A stretch of 64,000 bases of DNA from Pseudomonas sp. MWU13-2105 (GCF_023242315.1 NZ_JALLIY010000023.1:1-64000), one strand, 5' to 3'. Positions 28,097-36,596 are shown, numbered from the stretch's first letter. A program made the numbers and translations. The notes: generated from the sequence alone by a model not told the origin.

Positions 28097-29083
28097 TCAG
28101 CTCAGTGGGCGGGTCAGCAGGTCATAAAACTTCTGCGCTTCGTCAGGCGTGCCCTGGTTGACCTTGTGGATCAGGTAGGCAGCGTTCAGCAACTGGTCGG
28201 TGGCGCTGACCGTATCGTTCTCGGCAAATTCCGAGATGTACTTCTGCACCTTGGCGGCGGCCTCGCTCCCCATCTGTGCTTCGACGATCTTCGTCAGCGC
28301 CTTGTCATCCGGTGCCTGCAATTCGATGCGAATGCAGCGGCGCAAGAATGCCGCAGGGAACTCCCGTTCGTCGTTGCTGGTGAAGACGATGAACGGAAAC
28401 TCATGGCACTGCACCCGTCCGCCCCTGATCCTGGCTTTCTCAACCCGTGCTGTCATGACCTTGGCGGACGATGCGACCCGTACCTCCACCTCTTCGCATT
28501 CATCTCGCTGCAACTCTGGGATCTCGAACCAGCCCTCTTCCAGCGCGTTGAGCAGGTCGTTGGGCAGGTCAGGGTCTGCCTTGTCGAGTTCATCGATCAG
28601 CAGCGCCCGCGGGCGCTTCGACGGCAGCAACGCTGTACCGAGGGCTTGCAGGCGAATGTACTTGCCAATGTCCGGCGCCGAGCCGCCGCTCAGGCTCTGG
28701 TCGCGCAGGCGGCCGATGGCATCGTAGTCGTACAGGCCATTTTCCAGGGTCGTGCGCGAATTCACCGGCCAGACCAGCACCGGGCCCAGTTTCAGTTCGT
28801 AGGCGATACGGTAGATCAGCGAGCTTTTTCCGGTGCCTGGAGGGCCGGTGACCAATAATGGACGACGGAGAATCAGGGCTGCGTTGATCGCATCGATGAT
28901 TGCGGGCGGCGTCTGGTAGGCCCTGGCATGATCCCAGTAGCGGTCGTCATCCTCGACTGATCCGCAGTCGTACAGTTGATCGGCGGCCGGTTCGACGAAA
29001 GTGCGCCACGGTGGTGCGGGAGGCAGGGTAACGGTCGCAGGTTTGCGCTCACCCGAAAAAATGTGCCACTGGGTCATGTTCAT
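28097..29083 (-). CDS. MoxR-family AAA+ ATPase
   Basis: 328 residues. Walker A is TGPPGTGKSS, Walker B RALLIDELDKAD, sensor 1 FIVFTSNDE, and an arginine-finger region FLRRCIRIEL follows. The DLLNALEEGWFEIPEL segment fits the MoxR branch. In ternary conflict systems the MoxR ATPase is a chaperone-like switch working with a vWA protein. It begins 5 bp after the caspase gene stop and ends 7 bp before the vWA gene, so all are on one message. Confidence 0.9.
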   Translation of the reverse strand: MNMTQWHIFSGERKPATVTLPPAPPWRTFVEPAADQLYDCGSVEDDDRYWDHARAYQTPPAIIDAINAALILRRPLLVTGPPGTGKSSLIYRIAYELKLGPVLVWPVNSRTTLENGLYDYDAIGRLRDQSLSGGSAPDIGKYIRLQALGTALLPSKRPRALLIDELDKADPDLPNDLLNALEEGWFEIPELQRDECEEVEVRVASSAKVMTARVEKARIRGGRVQCHEFPFIVFTSNDEREFPAAFLRRCIRIELQAPDDKALTKIVEAQMGSEAAAKVQKYISEFAENDTVSATDQLLNAAYLIHKVNQGTPDEAQKFYDLLTRPLS

Positions 29084-29088
29084 GTCCT

Positions 29089-31005
29089 TTAGGAGGGTTG
29101 CTTGAAGCGACTGGAAAAGCCACCAGCACCGTCTGGAATCTGGTCGGGGTTGTCAAATATGCAGGTAATGCCATGCTGCCCTTGGGCGTTGAGTGTGGCC
29201 AACTCGGTGCGGGTCTGGTGCAGGTAGGCAAACAGCCCGCTTTCCACGATCGCAGTGACCTGCTCCATATGCGCAGGCTCGCACCATGTGGCACAGGCTG
29301 CGCCTTGCTTGAGCAACCGCTCGAGGTCGGCCCTCTGGGTGTCTAGGTGCGCTGTGCCGTGCCAAAGCCAGTCACTGCGGGGCATCGCGGTGCCGGAGGA
29401 GAGCCAGGCCATTTTCGGCGGTCGCCCGCTGTTGACCCTGGCGTCCTTCCAGTGGCGTTTCCACACACGATTCCAGCGCTCGTCGGTCCAGCGCTCCAGA
29501 ATGCGCAACGCCAGCAGCGACTCGCCATGGCCCAGGTACGCGGGTACCTCATCCCGGATGAACTCGAGGCCGGTATAGGGCTGGAAAAGATCCGCCGCCG
29601 GCACCACGACTTCGAACAGGGTGGTGCGATACACGCATGGGCTGGCGCAGAGTTGCTCCAGCACACTACGCAGGCGTTCGGTCAGGCTGGACTGAGGCGT
29701 CGTGAAGGGCTCCATGTCGGTGGGCTCGTCATTAGAGTACGTCCACACCCGAGTTTCGTTTGGGTTTTGGCTACCGCGCAGGTCGATGATGATGAGGTCT
29801 GCTCTTGCCATCGCCTCGTTCTCGAAATGGCCCTTCAACTGGTTGACTGCGGGCATGTTGTGAGCGCCGGGCCATTTGAGGATCCAGTTAAAGACCTTCT
29901 CGATGTCGGCGTCCCAATTCGTGCTGCCGCAGTTCTCCTTGAGCTGGACCATCACCGAATGCAGGTGGATCGCGAACTGTTCAATGTTCGTCAGCCCGCA
30001 ATCCTCGGGGGCGACCAGTCCGTCCAGCAACTGCAGCAGCGACAGGGGGCGGGTCGGGCGCTCTGATGTTCCGCGCCGGAACCGTCGGGAGATGGCCTGG
30101 ATAAAATCCGTGGTCATCCCTAGGCTTGTGCCGAGTATCCGTTCCAGTTCCGCCAGAGCGCCTTGGTCGGTGGCGAGGGAACCCAAGACTTGCGACTGCT
30201 CCTCCATGTTGTGATCGCGATAGGAGACGGACATCTGGTTGTTGAGCGCCCAGGGAGAGGCGTCCATCGCCTTGCGCACCTCTTCGATATTCAGCCCTTC
30301 CAATGTGTCCTGGCCTGCAAGGGCCTTCATGAGGGCGGAGGAAAACCCCCCGGTCTGTCGTACTTGATCGTTGCCGGCCGATTGGCCGGGACGTGCAGCG
30401 TTGAAGATATATTGATGGCTGTCAGGCACCGTCCTTGGTGAATCTTGAATGGCCAGGCATTTCAGGGGCAGGCCTCCCGGCAGGGTCGCGCAGATGTCCT
30501 GGATGATCCACTGGCGGTGGAAGCGGTTCGCGCCGGTGTAGTAGGCGAACCGGTTGGCAATCCCTGTCAGGTTCACCACGTGGCATTGGCGCTCGGAGGC
30601 ATCGGCAGTAACCAGGTAGCGCTTTGGTGCTTCTCCACCTTCCCACAGGCCATGACCGCCCAGGTAAAGGACCAAGGTTTTCACGCCGACACCGTCCGGT
30701 GTGAGCAGGTTCTGGGGCTCCAGGATGTCGTCCAGTTCTTGGCGTGTGGGGTTCTGTCGCAGTTCGACGCCTGCGTCGCGCAAACAGGCCTTCAACTGCT
30801 CGCGTTGCTCGCCCAGCGCTTCGCTGATGTCGGTGTCCTCGTTGATCAAGACCTTCATGTTGCCTGGGAGGACGCCTTTTTCCAGCAGCCAGTTGGCCAT
30901 GCGCAGCGCATCCATCGCCGGGCCGTTGAGCGTCCAGCCGGCTTGTCGGTAGCACTCGATACCGACCACGATAGCGTAGGTATTCGCTGCCGAGCCGAGC
31001 TTCAT
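29089..31005 (-). CDS. caspase-VMAP fusion protein
   Basis: 638 residues. The N-terminal caspase (C14) domain starts YAIVVGIECYRQAGW and has the His in LYLGGHG (about H118) and the Cys in WIIQDIC (about C172). A middle helical region follows (about 310-400). The C-terminal part (about 410-638) matches the VMAP-C type: LFEVVVPAADLF, RILERWTDERWNRVWKRHWK, and IFDNPDQIPDG near the end. VMAP proteins connect MoxR/vWA switches to effectors; here the caspase would be the effector. The ATG overlaps the hydrolase stop as ATGA. Substrate unknown. Confidence 0.8.
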   Translation of the reverse strand: MKLGSAANTYAIVVGIECYRQAGWTLNGPAMDALRMANWLLEKGVLPGNMKVLINEDTDISEALGEQREQLKACLRDAGVELRQNPTRQELDDILEPQNLLTPDGVGVKTLVLYLGGHGLWEGGEAPKRYLVTADASERQCHVVNLTGIANRFAYYTGANRFHRQWIIQDICATLPGGLPLKCLAIQDSPRTVPDSHQYIFNAARPGQSAGNDQVRQTGGFSSALMKALAGQDTLEGLNIEEVRKAMDASPWALNNQMSVSYRDHNMEEQSQVLGSLATDQGALAELERILGTSLGMTTDFIQAISRRFRRGTSERPTRPLSLLQLLDGLVAPEDCGLTNIEQFAIHLHSVMVQLKENCGSTNWDADIEKVFNWILKWPGAHNMPAVNQLKGHFENEAMARADLIIIDLRGSQNPNETRVWTYSNDEPTDMEPFTTPQSSLTERLRSVLEQLCASPCVYRTTLFEVVVPAADLFQPYTGLEFIRDEVPAYLGHGESLLALRILERWTDERWNRVWKRHWKDARVNSGRPPKMAWLSSGTAMPRSDWLWHGTAHLDTQRADLERLLKQGAACATWCEPAHMEQVTAIVESGLFAYLHQTRTELATLNAQGQHGITCIFDNPDQIPDGAGGFSSRFKQPS

Positions 31006-32258
31006 GTGCCAAGGGTTTCCAGGAATCCGGCGATCCGCTTCCAGACCTCGACGTTGTCCCAGTAGGCGCTATGCGATGCAGGGAAGGGTTGATGGCTGCG
31101 GATTTCGCAGTCACTGACCCTGGCGCCGTTGCCCAAGATGGCCTCTGCCTTGAAGGACAGCAGGTCGTCACGATCGTAGATGTTCAGCCAACTGGGCATA
31201 TGGCCCGGCAATGCGGCGGGTTGCTGGAGTTGGGTTAACGCGCCGATCTCGTACAGAAACGGTGCTTGGGAGCCGGCGGTGATCACGGCCTTGACCTGAG
31301 GTGGCGGCGACGAGATCAACAGATCTATGCAAGCGATGCCACCCAGGCTGTGGGCCAGCAGCACCACTGGCGTCTCACCCGCGTCTGCAACCGCCTTGGC
31401 GATGATCGAGCGAATTGTTTCGCCCCGGGCCTGGTAGAGCAGGATGTCGCCAACGGCAGGCGTCGCTGCATTGGCGATGCTGTGGCGATAGGTCCGTCCG
31501 CCCCAAGCGGCGACCTGAAGCACCGGGTCGGCAACAACTGCGCCAAGGAAGGTGCGTAACGGCTTGGTCACGAAGCTGACGATATCGCCGACCACTCCTC
31601 TGACCTGAGCGCCGCTTCCTCCCATGAGGTGGAAGGCCGCCAGTTGCAGCGCGTCGCGGGTGGTGGACGGAACCACGGGTGCCCCCGTAGTCATTTGCGC
31701 CTGCACCCAACCTGCTGTCACGGCCCGGGCCAGCAACTCGATGAGAGGGTCGAGCCCCTTGCCGCTGTTCTTGCCGAACTGGACGCCCTCGGCGATTGCG
31801 CTATCGAGTTCCGGTAAGTTATCGATCGCTTCTATCGCAGCGACGGTGCTACCGTCGACCTTGCCGGGCACGGGGGGCCAGGTGCCAGTGTCGATTGCAT
31901 TCCGCAGTTCGGCCAGTGCCTTGCGCACTTTAATCACCGGGCTGTCGCCGAAGCCGTCGAAGGCTATGTCACCACTCGTCCTGGCGGCCAGCAACCGCAA
32001 CTCGACCAGCGGATCGTCGTACAACAGTGCCCATTCGGCGAGGGCTTCGTCTTCGGGCGTTTGCTGGTTGATGGCCCTGGCCTGGTCATATAGCGGCACC
32101 GACAAGCCCTTGCCGATATCACTGCCATGGTCGCCCCAATAACAACCCGTCACGGATGCAGCGGGCAGAAAGTGCGCCACATGAGCCTTGACCGTATTGA
32201 AGGTGGCTTCGAATGAGGGCAAACGAACGCCCGTGCCGTGCACGAATATGATTTTCAT
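31002..32258 (-). CDS. alpha/beta hydrolase in caspase-MoxR operon
   Basis: About 418 residues. It opens with MKIIFVHGTGVR (oxyanion strand) and has the nucleophile elbow LLAHSLGG, an Asp region YDRDDLLS and a His region ASHSAYWDN, completing a Ser-Asp-His triad. A frame extension to 32300 exists, but the ATG at 32258 has AGAGGA about 6 nt upstream and gives the standard hydrolase N-terminus. Predicted serine esterase or lipase. First gene of the operon and coupled to the caspase gene, it is either a second effector or an accessory. A hydrolase effector would fit the conflict-system theme, by inference. Confidence 0.78.
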   Translation of the reverse strand: MKIIFVHGTGVRLPSFEATFNTVKAHVAHFLPAASVTGCYWGDHGSDIGKGLSVPLYDQARAINQQTPEDEALAEWALLYDDPLVELRLLAARTSGDIAFDGFGDSPVIKVRKALAELRNAIDTGTWPPVPGKVDGSTVAAIEAIDNLPELDSAIAEGVQFGKNSGKGLDPLIELLARAVTAGWVQAQMTTGAPVVPSTTRDALQLAAFHLMGGSGAQVRGVVGDIVSFVTKPLRTFLGAVVADPVLQVAAWGGRTYRHSIANAATPAVGDILLYQARGETIRSIIAKAVADAGETPVVLLAHSLGGIACIDLLISSPPPQVKAVITAGSQAPFLYEIGALTQLQQPAALPGHMPSWLNIYDRDDLLSFKAEAILGNGARVSDCEIRSHQPFPASHSAYWDNVEVWKRIAGFLETLGT

Positions 32259-32400
32259 CGTCCGTCCTCTGGATGCTGGCAGCGTTAAATCGGATGGCAT
32301 ATCGCCACGCCGCCCATAATCTTAGCAATTAGGGGAAAAGAGAAGTGGCAGAAAGCGATTTCGGCGAACAATCATAAGATGCTCTAAGGTCCAGACCATC

Positions 32401-32682
32401 TCCATCCCGGCCTTAGAAGTCCAAGAAGACGTCACTGTGATTGCTGCGCACCCGTCTCGCTTTGCCACTGACCTACTTGCTCGTCCCGAAGCGACGATCT
32501 TCCCATACTCCGCTTATTTGATTGGCCTGTCTGGAAGATAGCTCTTTACGGCGCCATTCGATGTTAGGCCGATCGATCTTGGCCCAACCGATGGTTGGAG
32601 CATGGAGGTACAAGATGGCGACGTTGAGGCCTTCAAGGAATTCTTCGCAGACCTTCTACCAAAGGCCAACGATGCAAGTTGA
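32401..32682 (+). pseudogene. 3' remnant of a cap2-like E1/E2 gene (CBASS)
   Basis: A frame on the plus strand reads VTVIAAHPSRFATDLLARPE, then AYLIGLSGR, a TAG at 32539-32541, and continues FTAPFDVRPIDLGPTDGWSM to its own TGA at 32680-32682. That TGA overlaps the start of cap3. The position immediately upstream of cap3 is that of cap2, the E1-E2 fusion that conjugates CD-NTase in type II CBASS. The 5' part and the CD-NTase gene are missing. The cap2 identity is inferred from context rather than a catalytic motif. Confidence 0.5.
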
Positions 32683-33133
32683 ATTTGCGGATAGCGTCAA
32701 GGAGCAGTTGCGAAAGGCGCTCAGAGCGACGGGTAGTCGAGAGATTGGCAGTGTGTTGATGGGGGAGCAGATTGAGCCCGGTCATTTCCGAGTTGTTGAC
32801 TTGATGATTGACAGCCAGACGGGAGGGCAAGCGCATTTCGTCCGGAGCTCGGAAGCCCATGCCGAGGCATTGAATGCGTTCTTCTGCGAAACCGGGCATC
32901 AATATGATCGCTTCAACTACTTGGCTGAGTGGCATTCGCACCCTCGATTCCCGGTGACGCCTAGTGCTCAGGACGTTGAGTCTATGGTCGATCTTGTCAA
33001 CGGTGAGCGCGGTATCGATTTTGCGGTACTGCTGATCGTTCGGCTGCAATGGTGGCGGAAGATCTCATGTTCTTGCACCTTGTTTCGTCGCCATTTTAGC
33101 CCATCACCGATTGTCATTCTGGAGCATAGATAG
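32672..33133 (+). CDS. cap3: JAB/JAMM isopeptidase, Cap3-like
   Basis: About 153 residues from the ATG at 32672, which overlaps the upstream remnant. The JAMM zinc-protease motif is complete: Glu in REIGSVLMGE, then EWHSHPRFPVTPSAQDVESM with HxHP-type histidines, Ser and Asp. Cap3 removes CD-NTase from its conjugates in type II CBASS. The last 35 residues (WWRKISCSCTLFRRH) are rich in Arg/Cys and unlike the usual end of the family, so a frameshift near 33045 is possible. With CD-NTase and most of cap2 gone, it probably has no partner here. Confidence 0.72.
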   Translation: MQVEFADSVKEQLRKALRATGSREIGSVLMGEQIEPGHFRVVDLMIDSQTGGQAHFVRSSEAHAEALNAFFCETGHQYDRFNYLAEWHSHPRFPVTPSAQDVESMVDLVNGERGIDFAVLLIVRLQWWRKISCSCTLFRRHFSPSPIVILEHR

Positions 33134-34200
33134 TGATAAATTACTTCATTAAATCGCTTATCGATTGGGTCTTCAGGCGATGTTCGCCGGGCGTCCCACT
33201 GATTCGAGTAGGCGTGCCCCTCTTTGGTCTGGTGCTCGTAGGACTGACAGTCGGCATTACGATTCCAACTTCCCAGGTGCCGTTTAACTTTAGCTGGGAT
33301 ACCTCTGGAAGCTTCGGTGCATTGAGTTGGGGTGTGTTCGCGATAGCTTGTGTGATTGTACTGCTAGGTGGATGGCTGGTCGTTCGTGATATCCGCCGAG
33401 AGAGCCTTAAGAAGGTCATCGTGATCGAGGCCAGAGGGTTGAGAGATTGACAAGGTCAACCTCAGGCTTCAGCAGTTCCCTCATCAATACTCGGTCGCCG
33501 TGAGCAGGTGATCATCGACTTGAGGCAAGGAATTGTAGACGGACAGATCGTGAGCCCAGAGGCTGCAGTACGTCGAATTTCAAGCCTGCCTGATGACATT
33601 GCACGACGTTGCGATGGGTTGGATCGATCCGATATATCGTTTGTGCTCGGTGGGCTTGCACCGGTGCCATTGCTTTTTCTCCTCGGAGTGATCGTCGACG
33701 ACGAGTCAAACACGGTCATCATGGACTGGGATCGGCAACTGCGTGCCAGGCGTGGGTTGACCGTTGATGATGACGGTAAACGCTTTATGGTGGCAGGCTT
33801 GGATACCTTGCAAGCAGGGGCGACCCGCGTGGCGCTCTGTGTGTCCGCTTCGTACGATGTTTTGGATGTTGATGTGCAGATCACTGAGGCAGTAACGCCC
33901 ATTATCCGGATGGATCTGGAAGGCCGTGGTACCGACACGCATTGGTCCGAGTTGAAACAACAACTCGCTCAGCAGTTTCTCGATACAGTGATGTCCTTGG
34001 TTCGAAAAGGCGTTACAGAAATAACTTTGTTTCTGGCTGCCCCTGCAAGCCTGGCATTGCGGCTAGGCATGCTGTATGACAAGCGGAATCTCCCTCGCCT
34101 GGAGGTCAATCAGTACGAACAGGCCGATCCCAAACGATTCCCTTGGGTAGTGCGCATGCCTGTAGCGGGGGTGCTCCAGCCGGAAATAGTGCACCGATGA
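33133..34200 (+). pseudogene. 2TM-SAVED effector gene (Cap14-like) with internal stop
   Basis: A GTG at 33133 overlaps the cap3 stop by one base and starts a protein with two membrane helices (about residues 25-45 and 65-87). The frame is cut by a TGA at 33448-33450, then continues unchanged: QGQPQASAVPSSILGRREQ and a SAVED domain ending LFLAAPASLALRLGM, LPRLEVNQYEQ. Joined, this is a 355-codon 2TM-SAVED protein, the architecture of a CBASS membrane effector gated by a cyclic nucleotide. TGG to TGA is the simplest explanation. The second part alone could start at a GTG at 33508 and make a 230-residue soluble SAVED protein. Confidence 0.72.
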
Positions 34201-34261
34201 TGTCGCTAAAGTTCTCTTGGCGCTTAGCGACACACTGATGCTTAGGCAGGATTGCGGGCAG

Positions 34262-34418
34262 TGGGGGCATCTTTTTCAAACCATCCAAAGCATGCCCTCA
34301 AATATGCCCCCAATGTGGCAATCCACTGGAAGTGAATGGAGCTCCATGGTTTGTGGAAAGGCAGAAATGATCAGCCGAACAGCCTGCCAGACGACGCCTA
34401 AAGACTCTCAGGGTCGCC
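34262..34418. repeat. attachment-like site, copy C, overlapping mexT 3' end
   Basis: The core CTAAAGACTCTCAGG at 34398-34412 is also the last codons and stop of mexT (GDPESL-stop, minus strand). About 150 bp on its left side nearly duplicate the left side of copy B. Octamers TGGGGGCA (34262) and TGCCCCCA (34305) lie 136 and 93 bp left of the core, the same distances as in copy B. To the right is plain mexT. This is the right boundary of the island array. Confidence 0.85.
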
Positions 34419-35312
34419 ACAGAACATCTGGATCCGCGAGCGCAGCCAGCGTTCCCCCGGGTCGTTGTCCTGGGAGCCGCGCCAGGCCATGTGCAGTTCG
34501 AAGGTCTGGGTCTCCAGTGGCGGGTTTTCGGCGCGCACGCCACCGGCCGCCGTCAGCGCATCGGCGGTGTAGTCCGGCACGGTGGCAATGATGTCGGTGC
34601 CGGCGATCAGGGTGCTCAGGCCGTTGAACTGCGGTACCGCGAGCACCACGTGGCGCTTGCGCCCGAGCTTTTCCAACTCGGTATCGATAAAGCCGCTCAG
34701 GTCGCCGGCGAACGACACCAGCGCATGGGGGCGCGCGCAGAAGTCGTCCAGCGACATCGGCCCGGGCATGCTGTCGGCCCGCAGCAATTTTGGCGAGCTG
34801 CGGCGCAGGACCTTGCGCTTGGCATTGGCGGGCAGGTCGGTGGTGTAGCACACGCCGATGGATATCTCGCCGGAACCGAGCTTGGCCGGAATCAGCAGAT
34901 AGTTGACCCGGCGGATCACCAGCACGATACCGGGCGCCTCGGCTCGCAGGCGCTTGAGCAACTGCGGCAGCAAGGCGAACTCGACGTCATCGGACAGGCC
35001 GATGCGAAACACCGAGGTGCTGGTGGCCGGATCGAACTCCGACGCGCGGCTGACCGCGGTGGAGATCGAGTCCAGGGCCGGGGAGAGCAGGGCGAAGATT
35101 TCCACGGCACGGGCCGAAGGCTCCATGCTGCGGCCGGTGCGCACGAACAACGGGTCATCGAACAGGCTGCGCAGGCGCGACAAGGCCGCGCTGATGGCCG
35201 GCTGGCCGAGGAACAGCTTCTCCGCCGCCCGGGTGACGCTCCGTTCGTGCATCAGGGTTTCGAATACGATCAGCAGGTTCAGATCGACGCGACGCAAGTC
35301 GTTACGGTTCAT
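34398..35312 (-). CDS. mexT: LysR-type activator MexT
   Basis: 304 residues. It starts MNRNDLRRVDLNLLIVFETL and has the LysR winged helix (SVTRAAEKLFLGQPAISAAL) and a periplasmic-binding-type effector domain, ending RIQMFCGDPESL. I recognise it as MexT, the activator of mexEF-oprN, from overall sequence and from the divergent mexS neighbour. In P. aeruginosa mexE follows directly downstream; here the island array follows instead, so any mexEF-oprN would be beyond the left edge. The reading frame is intact, with its final codons serving as the attachment core. Confidence 0.9.
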   Translation of the reverse strand: MNRNDLRRVDLNLLIVFETLMHERSVTRAAEKLFLGQPAISAALSRLRSLFDDPLFVRTGRSMEPSARAVEIFALLSPALDSISTAVSRASEFDPATSTSVFRIGLSDDVEFALLPQLLKRLRAEAPGIVLVIRRVNYLLIPAKLGSGEISIGVCYTTDLPANAKRKVLRRSSPKLLRADSMPGPMSLDDFCARPHALVSFAGDLSGFIDTELEKLGRKRHVVLAVPQFNGLSTLIAGTDIIATVPDYTADALTAAGGVRAENPPLETQTFELHMAWRGSQDNDPGERWLRSRIQMFCGDPESL

Positions 35313-35513
35313 CGGGCTCGCTTCACAAGACAGTCACTGGCGGGGAAGGTCAATCTTACGGGCAAAAGTGGTTGATTCGCACGGAAATTTGAACTGTGTA
35401 CAATGGTCGCCAATCAATGACAGGCATGTCGACTATTAATAGCCACTGATGGTCTTGGGCGAAAAGCCCGGATAGAGTTCATGGCATTAGAGGTTCATTT
35501 GACGAGGTTTGCG
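35313..35513. promoter_or_regulatory. mexT-mexS divergent control region
   Basis: A 201 bp gap between divergent genes. It contains the palindrome CTATTAATAG (35433-35442) adjoining GTCGAC (35428-35433), with ATCA at 35413-35416. MexT boxes carry ATCA and GTCGAT elements, but here their spacing is 11 bp and not 5, so this is only a candidate LysR-type site. Confidence 0.35.
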
Positions 35514-36536
35514 ATGTCCCGCACGATCCGTTTTCACAAGTTTGGCCCGGCCGAGGTGCTCAAATGCGAAGAGCATACGGCCACTCTGCCCGCGCCGGGC
35601 GAAGTGCAGGTGCGTGTCGAGGCCATTGGCATCAGTTGGTACGACGTCCTCTGGCGGCAGAACCTGGCATCGTCCCAGGCCCGCCTGCCGGCGGGTATCG
35701 GTCATGAGATGGCCGGCGTGGTCACCGCCGTCGGCGATGGCGTCGATGACCTCGCCGTCGGCGACAAGGTCGCCAGCTTCCCGGCCGAGAGCCCCAACGA
35801 TTATCCGGTCTATGGCGAGCTGATCGTCCTGCCACGCTCGGCCCTGACCCGTTATCCGGATGTATTGACCGCGGTCCAGGCCAGCGTGCACTACACGCCG
35901 CTGCTGATTGCCTATTTCGCCTATGTCGACCTGGCGCGGGTCAAGCCGGGGCAGTTTGCCCTGGTCACCGATGCCAGCCACTGCGCCGGTCCGTCCTTCG
36001 TGCAGCTGGGCAAGGCCCTGGGAGCCAAGGTGATTGCCGCGACCAAGATTCCGGAAGAGCGCGAGTACCTGTTGTCCCTGGGGGCCGACAAGGTGATTGT
36101 CACCGAGGAGCAGGACCTGCTGATGCAGGTCAACAAGTACACCGACGGGCGTGGCGTCGACATGGTCTTCGACGGCCTTGGCGGCCCGCAGATGTCGATG
36201 CTCGGCGATGTCCTGGCGCCACGTGGCAGCCTGGTGCTCTATGGCCTGCAAGGTGGTAACCAGACTCCGTTCCCGGCGTGTGCGGCGTTCCAGAAGAATA
36301 TCCAGTTCTTCGTCCACTGTATCGGCAACTTCACTGGCAAGCCGGAACTGGGCATCGTCCAGGACCAGGCGGCGTTGCAAAGGGCCTTGCGCGATATCAA
36401 CCAGCTGACGGCCGACCGTGTGTTGCCACCGCTGGAAATCCGCACTTTTCCTTTCGACGAGTTTGTCGAGGCGCATCGTTTCATGGACGGTTGCCCGTGT
36501 CGCGGGCGGGTCGCGCTGCAAGTTGCACCCAGTTGA
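35514..36536 (+). CDS. mexS: MexS, zinc-independent alcohol dehydrogenase-like oxidoreductase
   Basis: 340 residues of the medium-chain dehydrogenase/reductase superfamily. It has an N-terminal GroES-like half (GIGHEMAGVVTAVGDGVDDL) and a nucleotide-binding half (FALVTDASHCAGPSFVQLGK, DMVFDGLGGPQMSMLGDVL). MexS is a putative quinone-type oxidoreductase whose loss raises MexT activity, apparently by changing redox or electrophile levels. Start at 35514 (MSRTIRFHKFGP) is chosen over an upstream ATG at 35481 because GAGG lies 7 nt before it and the length matches the family. Followed by a strong terminator. Confidence 0.9.
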   Translation: MSRTIRFHKFGPAEVLKCEEHTATLPAPGEVQVRVEAIGISWYDVLWRQNLASSQARLPAGIGHEMAGVVTAVGDGVDDLAVGDKVASFPAESPNDYPVYGELIVLPRSALTRYPDVLTAVQASVHYTPLLIAYFAYVDLARVKPGQFALVTDASHCAGPSFVQLGKALGAKVIAATKIPEEREYLLSLGADKVIVTEEQDLLMQVNKYTDGRGVDMVFDGLGGPQMSMLGDVLAPRGSLVLYGLQGGNQTPFPACAAFQKNIQFFVHCIGNFTGKPELGIVQDQAALQRALRDINQLTADRVLPPLEIRTFPFDEFVEAHRFMDGCPCRGRVALQVAPS

Positions 36537-36565
36537 GCTGACTCCGGCCGTTTGAGCCCATATCA

Positions 36566-36596
36566 CCCCGTATCGTTCTGCGCTACGGGGTTTTTT
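36566..36596 (+). terminator. rho-independent terminator after mexS
   Basis: A 7-bp perfect stem CCCCGTA / TACGGGG with an 11-nt loop is followed by TTTTTT, 29 bases after the mexS stop. Confidence 0.88.

Noticed and set aside
27323..28858. 511-codon plus-strand frame across the SAV_2336 and MoxR genes
   Set aside because: It runs antisense through two tightly linked genes with clear motifs, and its own translation is not protein-like.
9943..34412. CRISPR-like reading of the three repeats
   Set aside because: Only three copies, 10-14 kb apart, with flanks explained by site-specific integration.
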